Of a stretch of DNA of 64,000 nt, positions 14,943 to 23,474 are shown piece after piece. The notes below the pieces were generated by a model that was not told where the DNA came from, did not search any database, and was given only the letters and a program-made list of their open reading frames with translations. Source of the stretch: Actinotalea sp. JY-7876 (GTDB lineage Bacteria > Actinomycetota > Actinomycetes > Actinomycetales > Cellulomonadaceae); assembly GCF_014042015.1 (NCBI RefSeq), contig NZ_CP059493.1:2046001-2110000 (forward strand), given 5' to 3'. A program made the translations under genes and the position numbers. Position 1 is the stretch's first letter, and each line of letters opens with the position of its first letter.

Positions 14943-16417
14943 CGCTCGTCCTGGCGGTCGACTGCTCGACCACCGCCGCCAAGGCCGTCGTGGAGGACGC
15001 CGACGGGCGGGTGGTCGCGAGCGCCTCCCGTCCGATCACCACGAGCAGCCCTCGCCCGGGATGGCACGAGCAGGACCCGGCCCGGTGGTGGGACGCCACG
15101 CGCGACGCCGCGCGGGAGGCGATCGCGGCGCTCCCCGACCCGGCCGCCGTCGGAGCCGTGTGCGTGACGCACCAGCGCGAGTCGTTCGCGTGCCTGGACG
15201 AGACGGGTGCCGCCCTGCGGCCCGCGATCCTCTGGCTCGACGCACGCGCGCACGCCGAGATCGCCGCGCTGGGCACGGACCGTGTCCACGACGTGTCGGG
15301 CAAGCCGCCGGACACCACCCCCGCGATCTACAAGCTCGCCTGGCTGAGCCGGCACGAGCCGGCCGTCCTGCGCGACGCCGCGCGCGTCGGCGACGTCCAG
15401 GCCTACCTGTGCCTGCAGCTCACGGGCCGGTGGGCGACGAGCGCGGCGTCGGCCGACACGCTCGGGCTGCTCGACCTGCGCACGCACGAGTGGTCGCCGG
15501 AGCTGCTGGCGCTGGCCGGCGTGCGCGCCGCCCAGCTCCCCGAGCTGGTCCCCGACGGCGAGGTGCTGGGTCTGCTCACCGCGGGGGCGGCCGGCGAGCT
15601 GGGCCTGCCCGGTCCCCTCCCGCTCGTGGCCGGGCTCGGTGACGGTCAGGCCGCCGGCCTGGCGCTGGGGGCGGCGCAGGACGGCGTCGCCTACCTCAAC
15701 CTGGGCACCTCCATGGTGCTGGGGGTCACCTCGCCCGAGTACCGGTGGGACCCGGCGTTCCGGACCCTGGCCGGGATGGTGCCGGGGACGTGGACCCTCG
15801 AGACGGTGCTCAACGCGGCCGCCTACGTCGCCTCGTGGTGCCGCGAGCAGTTCGGCGGCGGGACCCCCGGCGACGCGCTCGAGGCCGCGGCCGCCGCCCT
15901 GCCGCCCGGCGCGGAGGGGTTGCTGACGCTCCCCTACTGGAACGCCGCCCAGACGCCCCACTGGGACCCGCTCGCGCGCGGCGCGGTCGTCGGGTGGCAC
16001 GGGCGTCACACCCCCGCGCACCTGTACCGGTCGATCCTCGAGGGCGTCGCGTTCGAGCTGCGCCTGCACCTCGACCGCCTCGAGGCGGCGACCGGGCACC
16101 GGGTCGACGTCGTCCGCGCCGTCGGCGGCGGCGCCCGGAGCCCGCTGTGGGTCCAGGTGGTCGCCGACGTCACGGGGCGCACGGTGCGCGTCTGCTCGGC
16201 CGGCGAGATCAGCGCGGCCGGCGCGGCGGCGCTGGCCCGCGGCCACCTGGCGGGCGGCGCGCCCGACGTCCACCTCCCGGACGGCCACGACGTCGTGCCC
16301 GACCCCCGCACCGCCGACGTCTACGCACGGCTGTTCGCCGCGCAGTCCCGTCTCTACCCCGCGCTGCGCGACGTCTTCGCCGAGCTCGCGGACCTGCGCG
16401 AGCACGACGCCGGCTGA
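14939..16417 (+). CDS. xylB: FGGY-family carbohydrate kinase, xylulokinase-like
   Basis: A 492-residue FGGY kinase. The N-terminal phosphate-binding motif is VLAVDCSTTAAKAVVED. The substrate-side motif WLDARAH appears near residues 99-105. YLNLGTSMVLGV and GGGARSPLWVQVVADVTGRT belong to the C-terminal ATPase lobe. The start ATG at 14939 overlaps the stop of the polyol dehydrogenase, so both are made together. The best assignment is D-xylulokinase (xylulose to xylulose 5-phosphate), but ribulo- and other pentulokinases of the family are similar. No transport or isomerase gene lies alongside. Confidence 0.85.
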   Translation: MTLVLAVDCSTTAAKAVVEDADGRVVASASRPITTSSPRPGWHEQDPARWWDATRDAAREAIAALPDPAAVGAVCVTHQRESFACLDETGAALRPAILWLDARAHAEIAALGTDRVHDVSGKPPDTTPAIYKLAWLSRHEPAVLRDAARVGDVQAYLCLQLTGRWATSAASADTLGLLDLRTHEWSPELLALAGVRAAQLPELVPDGEVLGLLTAGAAGELGLPGPLPLVAGLGDGQAAGLALGAAQDGVAYLNLGTSMVLGVTSPEYRWDPAFRTLAGMVPGTWTLETVLNAAAYVASWCREQFGGGTPGDALEAAAAALPPGAEGLLTLPYWNAAQTPHWDPLARGAVVGWHGRHTPAHLYRSILEGVAFELRLHLDRLEAATGHRVDVVRAVGGGARSPLWVQVVADVTGRTVRVCSAGEISAAGAAALARGHLAGGAPDVHLPDGHDVVPDPRTADVYARLFAAQSRLYPALRDVFAELADLREHDAG

Positions 16418-16523
16418 GCCGCCGGGGTCGAGGGGGCGCGGCGAACCACCCGTCCGGGTGGTCAAGCCCGGCCCGCGGCGCGCCGATGTCGAGGTGGACA
16501 CCGACGTCGACGAAGGAGCGGTC

Positions 16524-16883
16524 ATGACGGACCTCACCGGCCGCGCGCTGGGGGCCCCGGGCCTCGGGGTGGGCGCGCTCCGCGACACGGCCGCGCGCAG
16601 CGGCGAGCCCGCGAGCCCGGCACCACCGCGCACCGGCGCCGAGCTGCGCGCCGCACTCGCCGCCCTGCCGCGCACCGGGGTGCGCCGCGGGTACCGGGCC
16701 GAGGCCGTGGAGCGGCTCGTGGGGCGGGCGGCGGACGAGCTCGACCGGCGTGCCGCCGGCGAGCCGCCCCTGCTGCGGGCGGACGACGTGCACCCCGACG
16801 GGTTCGCCCTGGCCATGGCCGGCTACGCCGCCGGGCCGGTGCGCGCGCTCCTCGCCGCCGCCGCCACCGCCCTGCGGTCCTGA
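16524..16883 (+). CDS. Small DivIVA-domain-like protein
   Basis: A 119-residue protein. The second half contains a DivIVA-like repeat pattern: LPRTGVRRGYRAEAVERLVG, then a linker, then LLRADDVHPDGFALAMAGYA and a final helix. Many actinobacterial DivIVA-domain proteins show R-G-Y-x3-x-V-D-x-L followed by L-x-x-x-D-V-x-x-x-x-F. The coiled-coil tail of true DivIVA is absent. The ATG at 16524 follows GAAGGAG. The role is unknown; it sits alone between the kinase and the alkaline phosphatase. Confidence 0.6.
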   Translation: MTDLTGRALGAPGLGVGALRDTAARSGEPASPAPPRTGAELRAALAALPRTGVRRGYRAEAVERLVGRAADELDRRAAGEPPLLRADDVHPDGFALAMAGYAAGPVRALLAAAATALRS

Positions 16884-17007
16884 CGGGGCTGCTCCCCGGT
16901 CCGGTCGGCCGGCCACCCTGGTGCGCCCCGGCACCTGCGGCGTACGTTCACCCGTACGGAGAAGTGCCGGGATCGAGGCCGACGACGACGTCGGGCCAGG
17001 GGGCGAC

Positions 17008-18321
17008 ATGGGACTCACCACGTCACGACGGACGACGACGGCCGCGGGCGCCGCGGTGCTCGCGATCGGCCTGGCCGCGGGCGGGGGCCAGGGCGACGGC
17101 CGCGGGAACGGTCAGGGGAACGGCCACGGCAACGGCCGCGACCAGGCGCGCAACGTCGTCCTGCTCGTCGGCGACGGCCTGAGCATCGCGGCGCGCGAGG
17201 CGACGCGCCTGGCCACCGTCGGTCAGGACGGCGAGCTGGCCATGGACTCCCTGGAGTACGCGGGGTGGACCCACACCGACTCGGCGGATCCCGAGGAGGC
17301 CGTGACCGACTCCGCGGCCGCCGCGACCGCCTTCGCCACGGGTGTGCGCACGTACAACGGGGCCGTGTCCGTCGACCTCACCGGCGCGCCGGTGCGCACG
17401 CTCCTCGAGGAGGCGCGCGACCTGCGCAAGGCCACGGGCCTGGTCACGACCGCGCAGGTGACCGACGCGACGCCCGCCGCGTTCGGTGCGCACGTCGCCG
17501 ACCGCGGCGACCAGACCGAGATCGCGCGCCAGATGATCGAGGAGACCCGGCCCGACGTGATCCTCGGCGGCGGGGAGGACTGGTGGTACCCCGAGGGGGA
17601 CCCCGGCGCCTACCCGGACGACCCGGCGGACCCGCGACCCGAGGTCAGCCGGAGCACGATCGGCAACCTCGTCGAGCGGGCGCAGGCGTCGGGGTACACC
17701 TACGTCAGCACGCCCGAGGAGCTCGCGGCCGCCGACGCCGACCGGCTGCTCGGCCTGTTCGCCAACGAGGAGATGTTCGAGCAGGCGCCGGAGGGCGCGG
17801 GCGACGAGTACGCCCCGGTCGTGCCGCTCAGCACCATGACGCAGAAGGCGCTCGACGTGCTCTCCCAGGACCGCCAGGGCTTCTTCCTCATGGTCGAGGA
17901 GGAGGGCGTCGACGAGATGGCGCACAACAACAACGCCGCGCGGACCATCCAGGCCGGCCAGGCCCTCGACGCCACGGTGGCACTGGTCCACGAGTTCGCG
18001 CGCCAGCACCCGGGAACCCTGGTCGTGGTCGTCGGCGACCACGAGACCGGCGGGCTCGCGATCGAGAACGTCGACCCGGACGACGAGTCGGGCGACCCGA
18101 CCAGCACGAGCGCCGAGGTGCTGCAGAGCCTCGAGGACGGCCCCTTCCCCGTCGCGGGCTCCGACCTGGAGTTCGTCGTGGACTGGACGACGTCGGGCCA
18201 CACCGGCGGCGCCACGCCGCTGACCGCGGAAGGCCCCTCGGCCCAGCGCCTGGCGCGCGCGCAGGACGCCACGAACGTGCACGACGTCATCCTCGACGCG
18301 CTGCGCGGCAGGCGGGGGTGA
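17008..18321 (+). CDS. phoA: Secreted alkaline phosphatase
   Basis: A 437-residue exported phosphomonoesterase. The N-terminus has a twin-arginine pair (TTSRRTTTAAG) and a short hydrophobic stretch, suggesting Tat export. A Gly/Asn-rich linker precedes the enzyme. Metal and active-site motifs are NVVLLVGDGLS, EAVTDSAAAATAFATG with nucleophile S102, VGDHETGG, and the histidine in TSGHTGGATP. The spacing matches the PhoA family, with a Gly-Asp-Gly-Leu in place of the more usual Gly-Asp-Gly-Met. The ATG follows CCAGGGGG. It probably scavenges phosphate; no Pho box was identified. Confidence 0.9.
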   Translation: MGLTTSRRTTTAAGAAVLAIGLAAGGGQGDGRGNGQGNGHGNGRDQARNVVLLVGDGLSIAAREATRLATVGQDGELAMDSLEYAGWTHTDSADPEEAVTDSAAAATAFATGVRTYNGAVSVDLTGAPVRTLLEEARDLRKATGLVTTAQVTDATPAAFGAHVADRGDQTEIARQMIEETRPDVILGGGEDWWYPEGDPGAYPDDPADPRPEVSRSTIGNLVERAQASGYTYVSTPEELAAADADRLLGLFANEEMFEQAPEGAGDEYAPVVPLSTMTQKALDVLSQDRQGFFLMVEEEGVDEMAHNNNAARTIQAGQALDATVALVHEFARQHPGTLVVVVGDHETGGLAIENVDPDDESGDPTSTSAEVLQSLEDGPFPVAGSDLEFVVDWTTSGHTGGATPLTAEGPSAQRLARAQDATNVHDVILDALRGRRG

Positions 18322-18340
18322 CCCCGCGCCTACGGCGCCG

Positions 18341-19354
18341 TCAGAGGGCCCGCAGGCGCGGCGCGAGGTCGCGCTCGAAGAGCTCGAGGAAGCGTCGCTG
18401 GTCGTGCCCGGGCGCGTGGAAGACGAGGTGGTTCAGCCCGGCCTCGACGTAGGGCGCGATGCCGGCGACCACCTCGTCCGGGTCCGAGCCCACGATCCAC
18501 CGGGACGCGACCTGCTCGATGGGCAGCGCGTCGGCCGCGCGCTCCATCTCGACCGGGTCGTCGATGTCGTGCTTCTGCTCCTTCGACAGGGCCAGGGGCG
18601 CCCAGAAGCGCGTGTTCTCGAGCGCCACCGCCGGGTCGGGGTCGTACGACAGCTTGATCTCGATCATGCGGTCGATGTCGTCGTGCGCGCGTCCGGCGCG
18701 CTCGAGGCCCTCGGCCACGGCCGGCAGGAGGCTGTCGGTGTAGAGCTCCATGCCCTTGCCGGACGTGCAGATGAAGCCGTCGCCGGCCCGCCCCGCGTAC
18801 CGCGCCACCACGGGGCCGCCCGCGGCGACGTACACCGGGACGCCGCCGTCGGGCCGGTCGTAGATCGACGCGTCACGCGTGGAGTAGTACTCGCCCCGGA
18901 AGGTGACCCGCTCCTCGCGCCAGAGCGTGCGCATGAGCTCGACGGCCTCGCGGAGCCGCGCGAACCGCTCCTTGAACGGTGGCCAGGGCTCCTCGGCGGG
19001 GCGCGAGCCGGTCGCGATCTCGTTGAGGGCCTCGCCCGTCCCCACGCCGAGGAACACGCGGCCCGGGTAGAGCACCGCCATCGTCGCGAACGCCTGCGCG
19101 AGCACGGCCGGGTTGTAGCGGAACGTGGGCGTGAGCACGCTCGTCCCGATCCGGATCGTGCTGGTGCGCTCGCCGACCGCGGCCATCCAGGCGAGCGAGA
19201 ACGGCGCGTGGCCGCCCTCGTGGCGCCACGGCTGGAAGTGGTCGCTCACGGCGACGCTCTCCATGCCGTGCGCCTCCGCGGCGACCGCGATCTCCACGAG
19301 CTCGCGCGGGCCGAACTGCTCGGCGGATGCCTTGTACCCCAGGCGGAGCGTCAT
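18341..19354 (-). CDS. fgd: F420-dependent glucose-6-phosphate dehydrogenase
   Basis: A 337-residue LLM-fold enzyme that oxidises glucose 6-phosphate to 6-phosphogluconolactone while reducing coenzyme F420. The sequence closely follows mycobacterial Fgd1: [72 protein letters not shown] and [19 protein letters not shown]. The residues in SDHFQPW and GTGEALNE are those that contact F420 and phosphate in Fgd1. The ATG at 19354 has GAGGAGAGG upstream, which excludes the earlier in-frame codon. Presence of Fgd implies that the organism makes F420; no F420 biosynthesis gene is in the window. Confidence 0.95.
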   Translation of the reverse strand: MTLRLGYKASAEQFGPRELVEIAVAAEAHGMESVAVSDHFQPWRHEGGHAPFSLAWMAAVGERTSTIRIGTSVLTPTFRYNPAVLAQAFATMAVLYPGRVFLGVGTGEALNEIATGSRPAEEPWPPFKERFARLREAVELMRTLWREERVTFRGEYYSTRDASIYDRPDGGVPVYVAAGGPVVARYAGRAGDGFICTSGKGMELYTDSLLPAVAEGLERAGRAHDDIDRMIEIKLSYDPDPAVALENTRFWAPLALSKEQKHDIDDPVEMERAADALPIEQVASRWIVGSDPDEVVAGIAPYVEAGLNHLVFHAPGHDQRRFLELFERDLAPRLRAL

Positions 19355-19417
19355 GCGGTTCCTCTCCTCGACGGCCGACCCGTCCACCGTAGGCGCCGCG
19401 CGCCGAGCACCGCGCGG

Positions 19418-20980
19418 TCAGCCCAGGCCCACCATGGTCTGGCTGCCGTTGAGCACGGGGCTGCCGTCGACCTCGAGCAGGACGGGCATCCCGGCGAGGA
19501 TGCCGTCCGGCAGCGCGGCCGCCGTCGGCAGCGCGGAGGTCCACAGCGGCACGCCGTCGAGACCGACGGCGTGCAGGACCCACCGGCCGTCGGACCGCGC
19601 GAGCAGCACCACGCGCTGCCCGTCGGTCACGGTGCCCAGGTCCGCGCGCGCGCCGGCCACGGGGACCGACCACTGGCGGGCGCCGGTGAGCAGGTCGAGC
19701 GAGAAGACGCTGCCGGAGTCGGCGACGATCGCGCTCCCGTCCCGCCGCAGCAGCACCTGACCGACCTCGAGCGGCGCGCTCCAGCGCACCTGGCCCGACC
19801 GCGTATCGGTCGCGCGCAGCTCCCGGCCGCCGCTCGAGGTGAGCACCACGTGGTCCAGGCTCGCGTCCCTCACCTCGGGCTCGGCGAGGAAGCCCTCCAC
19901 CGGGCTCAGCGCCGCACCCGAGCGGTCGTACCAGGTGCCGGTGGCGGCCCGCCTCGACCCGATGACGTCCGTCCAGGCACCGAATCCCCGGTCCGTGACC
20001 TCGACGAGCGCACCCTCCAGCGACGGGGACAGCGCGTCGGCATCCTCGACGTCGACGTCCGGCGCGTCCCACGACCCCAGGGTCACCCCGTCGGCGTCGA
20101 GCACGAGGGTCGTCGGCCCGTGCACCACGACCAGGTCGTGCTCGACCGTGACCCAGGCGCTCGGTGAGCCGTCCGGCTGGCGCGCGGTCAGGGCCAGCTC
20201 GCGGGACCACACCACCTCCGCGGTCACGGGGTCCGTCCGTACGACGCGCACGACGTCACCGTCGCGGTACGCGAGCACGGCGTCACCGTCGATCACGCCG
20301 TAGCCGGAGGACGGCAGGGCCGTCGGGTGCTCGGAGACCACGGTGCCGTCGGTCGCGTCGAGGGTCACCAGCTCGCCGTCGAAGGTCGTGGTCGTGCCGT
20401 CGGAGTTCGGGACGACCACGGGCGAGACCCGCCAGCACAGGACCACGGGGCGCTCCTCGCGACCGGCCACACCCTCGCACCAGTCCACGCCCCGGCCGTC
20501 GTCCGTCGCGCCGCGCGCCACGCTCCAGCGCGCCTGCCCGGTGGCGGGCTCCAGCGCCTGGAGCTCGACGCCCCCGATGCGCTCCTGCCAGCGCAGCACC
20601 AGGTCGTCCGTCCACGAGACGCCGAGCACGGTGGACGCCTCCCAGGTCGCGACCAGGGGCTCGTCGAGCGGTGCGACGACGCCCGGGATGGCGCCGGCCC
20701 GCGCGGCGCGTTCCTCGGCGCGCTGCGCCTGGAGGCCGTGGGCACCCCACGCGGCGACGATCCCCAGCACCGCGACGGCGCCCACGACCCGGGGCCGCAG
20801 GCGCGGTCCACGTCGGGCCCGGGGGGCGTCGACCGTGCCGGCTGTCTCCGCGGGCGCCGAGCCGTGGTGGGGGCTGCGCGCGGCGAGCTCCGCGAGGACC
20901 GAGCCCGCCTCGACGTCGTCGGCCTCGAGCTCGACCTCCACCATCGCGTGCCCCGCGCCCGGTCGGCCACGTCGCCCCAT
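19418..20980 (-). CDS. Membrane-anchored PQQ-repeat beta-propeller protein
   Basis: A 520-residue protein. One membrane helix near residues 63-80 (RVVGAVAVLGIVAAWGAHGL) follows a cytoplasmic N-terminus. The external part consists of PQQ-like beta-propeller repeats. Repeat signatures of the form D-x-x-T-G-x-x-x-W are visible as LEPATGQARWSV, TDPVTAEVVWSREL, TDTRSGQVRWSAPL and LDLLTGARQWSV. Such proteins are commonly surface-exposed and of unknown function, not true quinoproteins. TAATGT lies 6 nt before the ATG, indicating leaderless transcription divergent from the TetR gene. Confidence 0.85.
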   Translation of the reverse strand: MGRRGRPGAGHAMVEVELEADDVEAGSVLAELAARSPHHGSAPAETAGTVDAPRARRGPRLRPRVVGAVAVLGIVAAWGAHGLQAQRAEERAARAGAIPGVVAPLDEPLVATWEASTVLGVSWTDDLVLRWQERIGGVELQALEPATGQARWSVARGATDDGRGVDWCEGVAGREERPVVLCWRVSPVVVPNSDGTTTTFDGELVTLDATDGTVVSEHPTALPSSGYGVIDGDAVLAYRDGDVVRVVRTDPVTAEVVWSRELALTARQPDGSPSAWVTVEHDLVVVHGPTTLVLDADGVTLGSWDAPDVDVEDADALSPSLEGALVEVTDRGFGAWTDVIGSRRAATGTWYDRSGAALSPVEGFLAEPEVRDASLDHVVLTSSGGRELRATDTRSGQVRWSAPLEVGQVLLRRDGSAIVADSGSVFSLDLLTGARQWSVPVAGARADLGTVTDGQRVVLLARSDGRWVLHAVGLDGVPLWTSALPTAAALPDGILAGMPVLLEVDGSPVLNGSQTMVGLG

Positions 20981-20986
20981 TCCCGG

Positions 20987-20992
20987 ACATTA
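20987..20992 (-). promoter_or_regulatory. -10 box of leaderless PQQ-repeat gene promoter
   Basis: TAATGT on the minus strand precedes ATG 20980 by 6 nt. It is one of the better -10 matches in the window. Confidence 0.6.
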
Positions 20993-21053
20993 CCGCCGCG
21001 CGCCGGGCCGGGCCCGGGGAGGCTCTGCGCGGGCCGGACGGCGCCTGCGGCAC

Positions 21054-21059
21054 TACCCT
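21054..21059 (+). promoter_or_regulatory. -10 box of leaderless tetR-like promoter
   Basis: TACCCT precedes GTG 21066 by 6 nt. It decides the start of the TetR gene, whose frame is open far upstream. Confidence 0.55.
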
Positions 21060-21065
21060 CGGGAG

Positions 21066-21893
21066 GTGACCTCGTCCGCCCCGCCGGAGCCCTCGACCCC
21101 ACCGCCCGGCCGCACGACGGATGCGAAGCGGGGGCGGGGGCGCCCCCGCGATCCCGAGCTCGAGGACCGTGCGCTGCGGGCCACCCTCGACGTGTTCGGC
21201 GAGAAGGGCTGGGCCGGCCTGACCATCGACGAGGTGGCCACGCGCTCCCGGGCGGGCAAGTCGTCGATCTACCTGCGCTGGCCGGACAAGGCGACGCTGC
21301 TCGCCTCCGCGCTGCGGCGGGTCCAGGCCGAGGGCGACGACGCCCTCGGCCCCGAGCCGGCCGACGCCCCGCGCCCCGCCGGGGGCGAGCCCGACCGCCC
21401 TGCCGAGGACGCGCCCGACGCCGCCCCCGCCGCCGACCCGGCTGCCGACGACGCGTCCGACGGCGACGCGTCCGACGCCACCGACGACGACGCGCCGCAG
21501 TCCGTGCGCGACTACCTCGTCGCGCACGGACTGCGGCGCGCGCAGCTCTACCTCGGACCGTTCGGCCTGGCGATGCTGCGCCTGTACGTCGAGGCCCGCG
21601 CCCACCCCACGGTGTTCGCGGAGATCCGCCACGACGCGATCACCACGTTCGTGCTGGACGAGCGCCACCGCGTCGAGGACGCGATCCGCGACGGCGAGCT
21701 GCCGGCGGGGGCCTCCGCCGTGCAGCTCCTCGACGCGGTCGAGGGCGCCATCCTCATGCACGTCCTCGTGACGCCGCCCGAGCTCCTCGAGCGGGTGCAC
21801 CGCACGATGCCGGAGTACGTCTCCCGGCTCGTGGACGCCCAGCTCGCCGCGGTGGCGCACGCCGGCTCCGCGCCTACCCCTCCCGGTAGCTGA
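21066..21893 (+). CDS. TetR/AcrR-family transcriptional regulator
   Basis: A 275-residue regulator. The TetR helix-turn-helix spans about residues 30-80: ALRATLDVFGEKGWAGLTID, then RSRAGKSSIYLRWPDKATLL. A highly acidic, Pro/Ala/Asp-rich insert of about 50 residues separates it from the ligand-binding domain, which begins SVRDYLVAHGLRRAQLYLG. Such an insert is unusual for the family. The 3' end overlaps the convergent fixX gene by 20 bp. It may control the neighbouring fix/acyl-CoA genes, since TetR regulators of acyl-CoA metabolism are common, but no operator was found. Confidence 0.88.
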   Translation: MTSSAPPEPSTPPPGRTTDAKRGRGRPRDPELEDRALRATLDVFGEKGWAGLTIDEVATRSRAGKSSIYLRWPDKATLLASALRRVQAEGDDALGPEPADAPRPAGGEPDRPAEDAPDAAPAADPAADDASDGDASDATDDDAPQSVRDYLVAHGLRRAQLYLGPFGLAMLRLYVEARAHPTVFAEIRHDAITTFVLDERHRVEDAIRDGELPAGASAVQLLDAVEGAILMHVLVTPPELLERVHRTMPEYVSRLVDAQLAAVAHAGSAPTPPGS

Positions 21894-22161
21894 CGCCGAA
21901 GCCGCCGCGCGGGTAGTGCCACCGCAGCGCGCCGGGCGCCGCCACGGCCAGGCACGTGCCGCACTCGACGCAGGCGGCGTAGTCGGCGACGACGCGGCCG
22001 TCCTGCTCGCTGTACACCCCGGCCGGGCACACCGCGATGATCGCCTTGTCCGTCCCGGTGCTGCGGCACAGCTCCTGGTCGATGGCGATGTGCGACTCCT
22101 CCTCGTCGATCGTGAAGGTCGTGCGGGCGAGCCGCTCGGGAACCGTCATCGGGGTGCTCAC
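21874..22161 (-). CDS. fixX: Ferredoxin-like protein FixX
   Basis: A 95-residue ferredoxin-like protein that works with FixABC in electron transfer from acyl-CoA dehydrogenase or NADH-linked flavoproteins to quinone. The cysteine pattern is ELCRSTGTDKAIIAVCPAGV and YAACVECGTCLAVAAPGALR, as in FixX/YdiT. The first Cys cluster is incomplete, as usual for FixX, so one Fe-S cluster is expected. The GTG at 22161 overlaps the fixC stop by 4 nt. It is the last gene of the minus-strand operon and overlaps the end of the TetR gene. Confidence 0.92.
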   Translation of the reverse strand: MSTPMTVPERLARTTFTIDEEESHIAIDQELCRSTGTDKAIIAVCPAGVYSEQDGRVVADYAACVECGTCLAVAAPGALRWHYPRGGFGVSYREG

Positions 22162-23474
22162 AGTGCCCTCACTCCTGCCCATCCGTCGCTGACCAGCTGC
22201 CGGAGGGTCACCGGCGACCGGGAGAAGGCCGCCTTCGCCGTCTGGACGAGGTGACGCCGGGGCGTCCCGTCCAGCGCGAAGACGTCGTGGAAGATGCTCG
22301 CCGCGAGCTCGCCGTAGGCGCCGTACATGCCGGTGCGCTCGAGGAACTTCGGCGCCTTGCCATAGGTCCGCATGTCCTTCATGACGAAGCTCTCCTCGAG
22401 GCGGCGCCGGTAGCCGGCCAGCCCCTCGCGCGAGACGTCGCCCGCGGCCAGCGCCTCGACCACGGCGTCCGCCGCCGCGAGGCCGGACCCGATCGCCAGG
22501 TCCATGCCCCGCACGGTCAGCCCGCTGTTGATGGTCAGGCCCGCGGCCTCCCCCACCACGAGCATGCCGTGGGTGGCGACCTCGCCCACCATCGCGAGCC
22601 CGCCCTCGGCGACCACGTGGGCGCCGTACTCGACCATCTCCGCACCGCGGAGGTACGGCGCGAGCCCGGGGTGCTGGAGGTAGTGCTCGAACACCTCGGC
22701 CGACGTCCGGCCCGAGCGCACGAGGTCGTCGAGCCGCAGCACGACACCGACCGACAGCGAGGTCGTGTTGGTGTACAGGAACCCGCCGCCTCCGATCCCG
22801 AGCGTGCAGTCACCGACGATCGCGTGCGCGGCGCCCTGGTCCCCCGTGACGCCGAACCGGTCCTCGATCGTCTGGCGCGGCAGGGCCATGACGGCCTTGA
22901 CGCCGACGGCCATGTGGTTCGTCGGCTCCTTCGGCCGCAGGCCGATGCTCCGCGCGAGGAAGGAGTTCACACCGTCGGCGGCCACCACGACGCGAGCGCG
23001 CAGCTGGTCGTCGCCCGCCTGGACCCCGACCACCCGCGGCGCGCCGTCGGGCCCCGGCTCGGTGAGCAGGGTGTCGACGCGCACGCCGGGCATGAGGAAC
23101 GCCCCGGCCTCCTCGGCCTTGCCGGCGAGCCACGGGTCGAACTTCGCCCGCAGCACCGTGACCGCGTTGACCGGGTCGGCCAGACCCTGGCCGCTGTAGT
23201 CGATCCCGACCGCCGAGTCCGGCGTGAGGAACGTCGTCACGTGGCGCGTGATGCGCCGCTCGACGGGCGCCTCGTCCGCGAAGCCCGGGAAGACCTCGTC
23301 GAGCACGCGGCCGTAGAGCACGCCGCCCGAGAGGTTCTTCGACCCGGGCGTCTCGCCGCGCTCGATGAGCACGACGGACAGCCCGGCGGACGCCATCCGG
23401 TACGCCGCGACGGCGCCGGCCGGGCCCGCGCCGACGACGGCGACGTCGAAGTCCGGCTCGGCGACCTCGCTCAC
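22158..23474 (-). CDS. fixC: Electron-transfer flavoprotein:quinone oxidoreductase FixC
   Basis: A 438-residue FAD protein of the FixC/YdiS family. The FAD-binding Rossmann motif is DVAVVGAGPAGAVAAYRMAS near residues 9-28. ERGETPGSKNLSGG and the GD-like motif GMLVVGEAAGLTINSGLTVR follow. It passes electrons from the FixAB flavoprotein, with FixX, to the membrane quinone pool. The GTG at 23474 overlaps the fixB stop (GTGA) and its own stop overlaps fixX, so FixB-C-X are translationally linked. Confidence 0.94.
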   Translation of the reverse strand: MSEVAEPDFDVAVVGAGPAGAVAAYRMASAGLSVVLIERGETPGSKNLSGGVLYGRVLDEVFPGFADEAPVERRITRHVTTFLTPDSAVGIDYSGQGLADPVNAVTVLRAKFDPWLAGKAEEAGAFLMPGVRVDTLLTEPGPDGAPRVVGVQAGDDQLRARVVVAADGVNSFLARSIGLRPKEPTNHMAVGVKAVMALPRQTIEDRFGVTGDQGAAHAIVGDCTLGIGGGGFLYTNTTSLSVGVVLRLDDLVRSGRTSAEVFEHYLQHPGLAPYLRGAEMVEYGAHVVAEGGLAMVGEVATHGMLVVGEAAGLTINSGLTVRGMDLAIGSGLAAADAVVEALAAGDVSREGLAGYRRRLEESFVMKDMRTYGKAPKFLERTGMYGAYGELAASIFHDVFALDGTPRRHLVQTAKAAFSRSPVTLRQLVSDGWAGVRAL

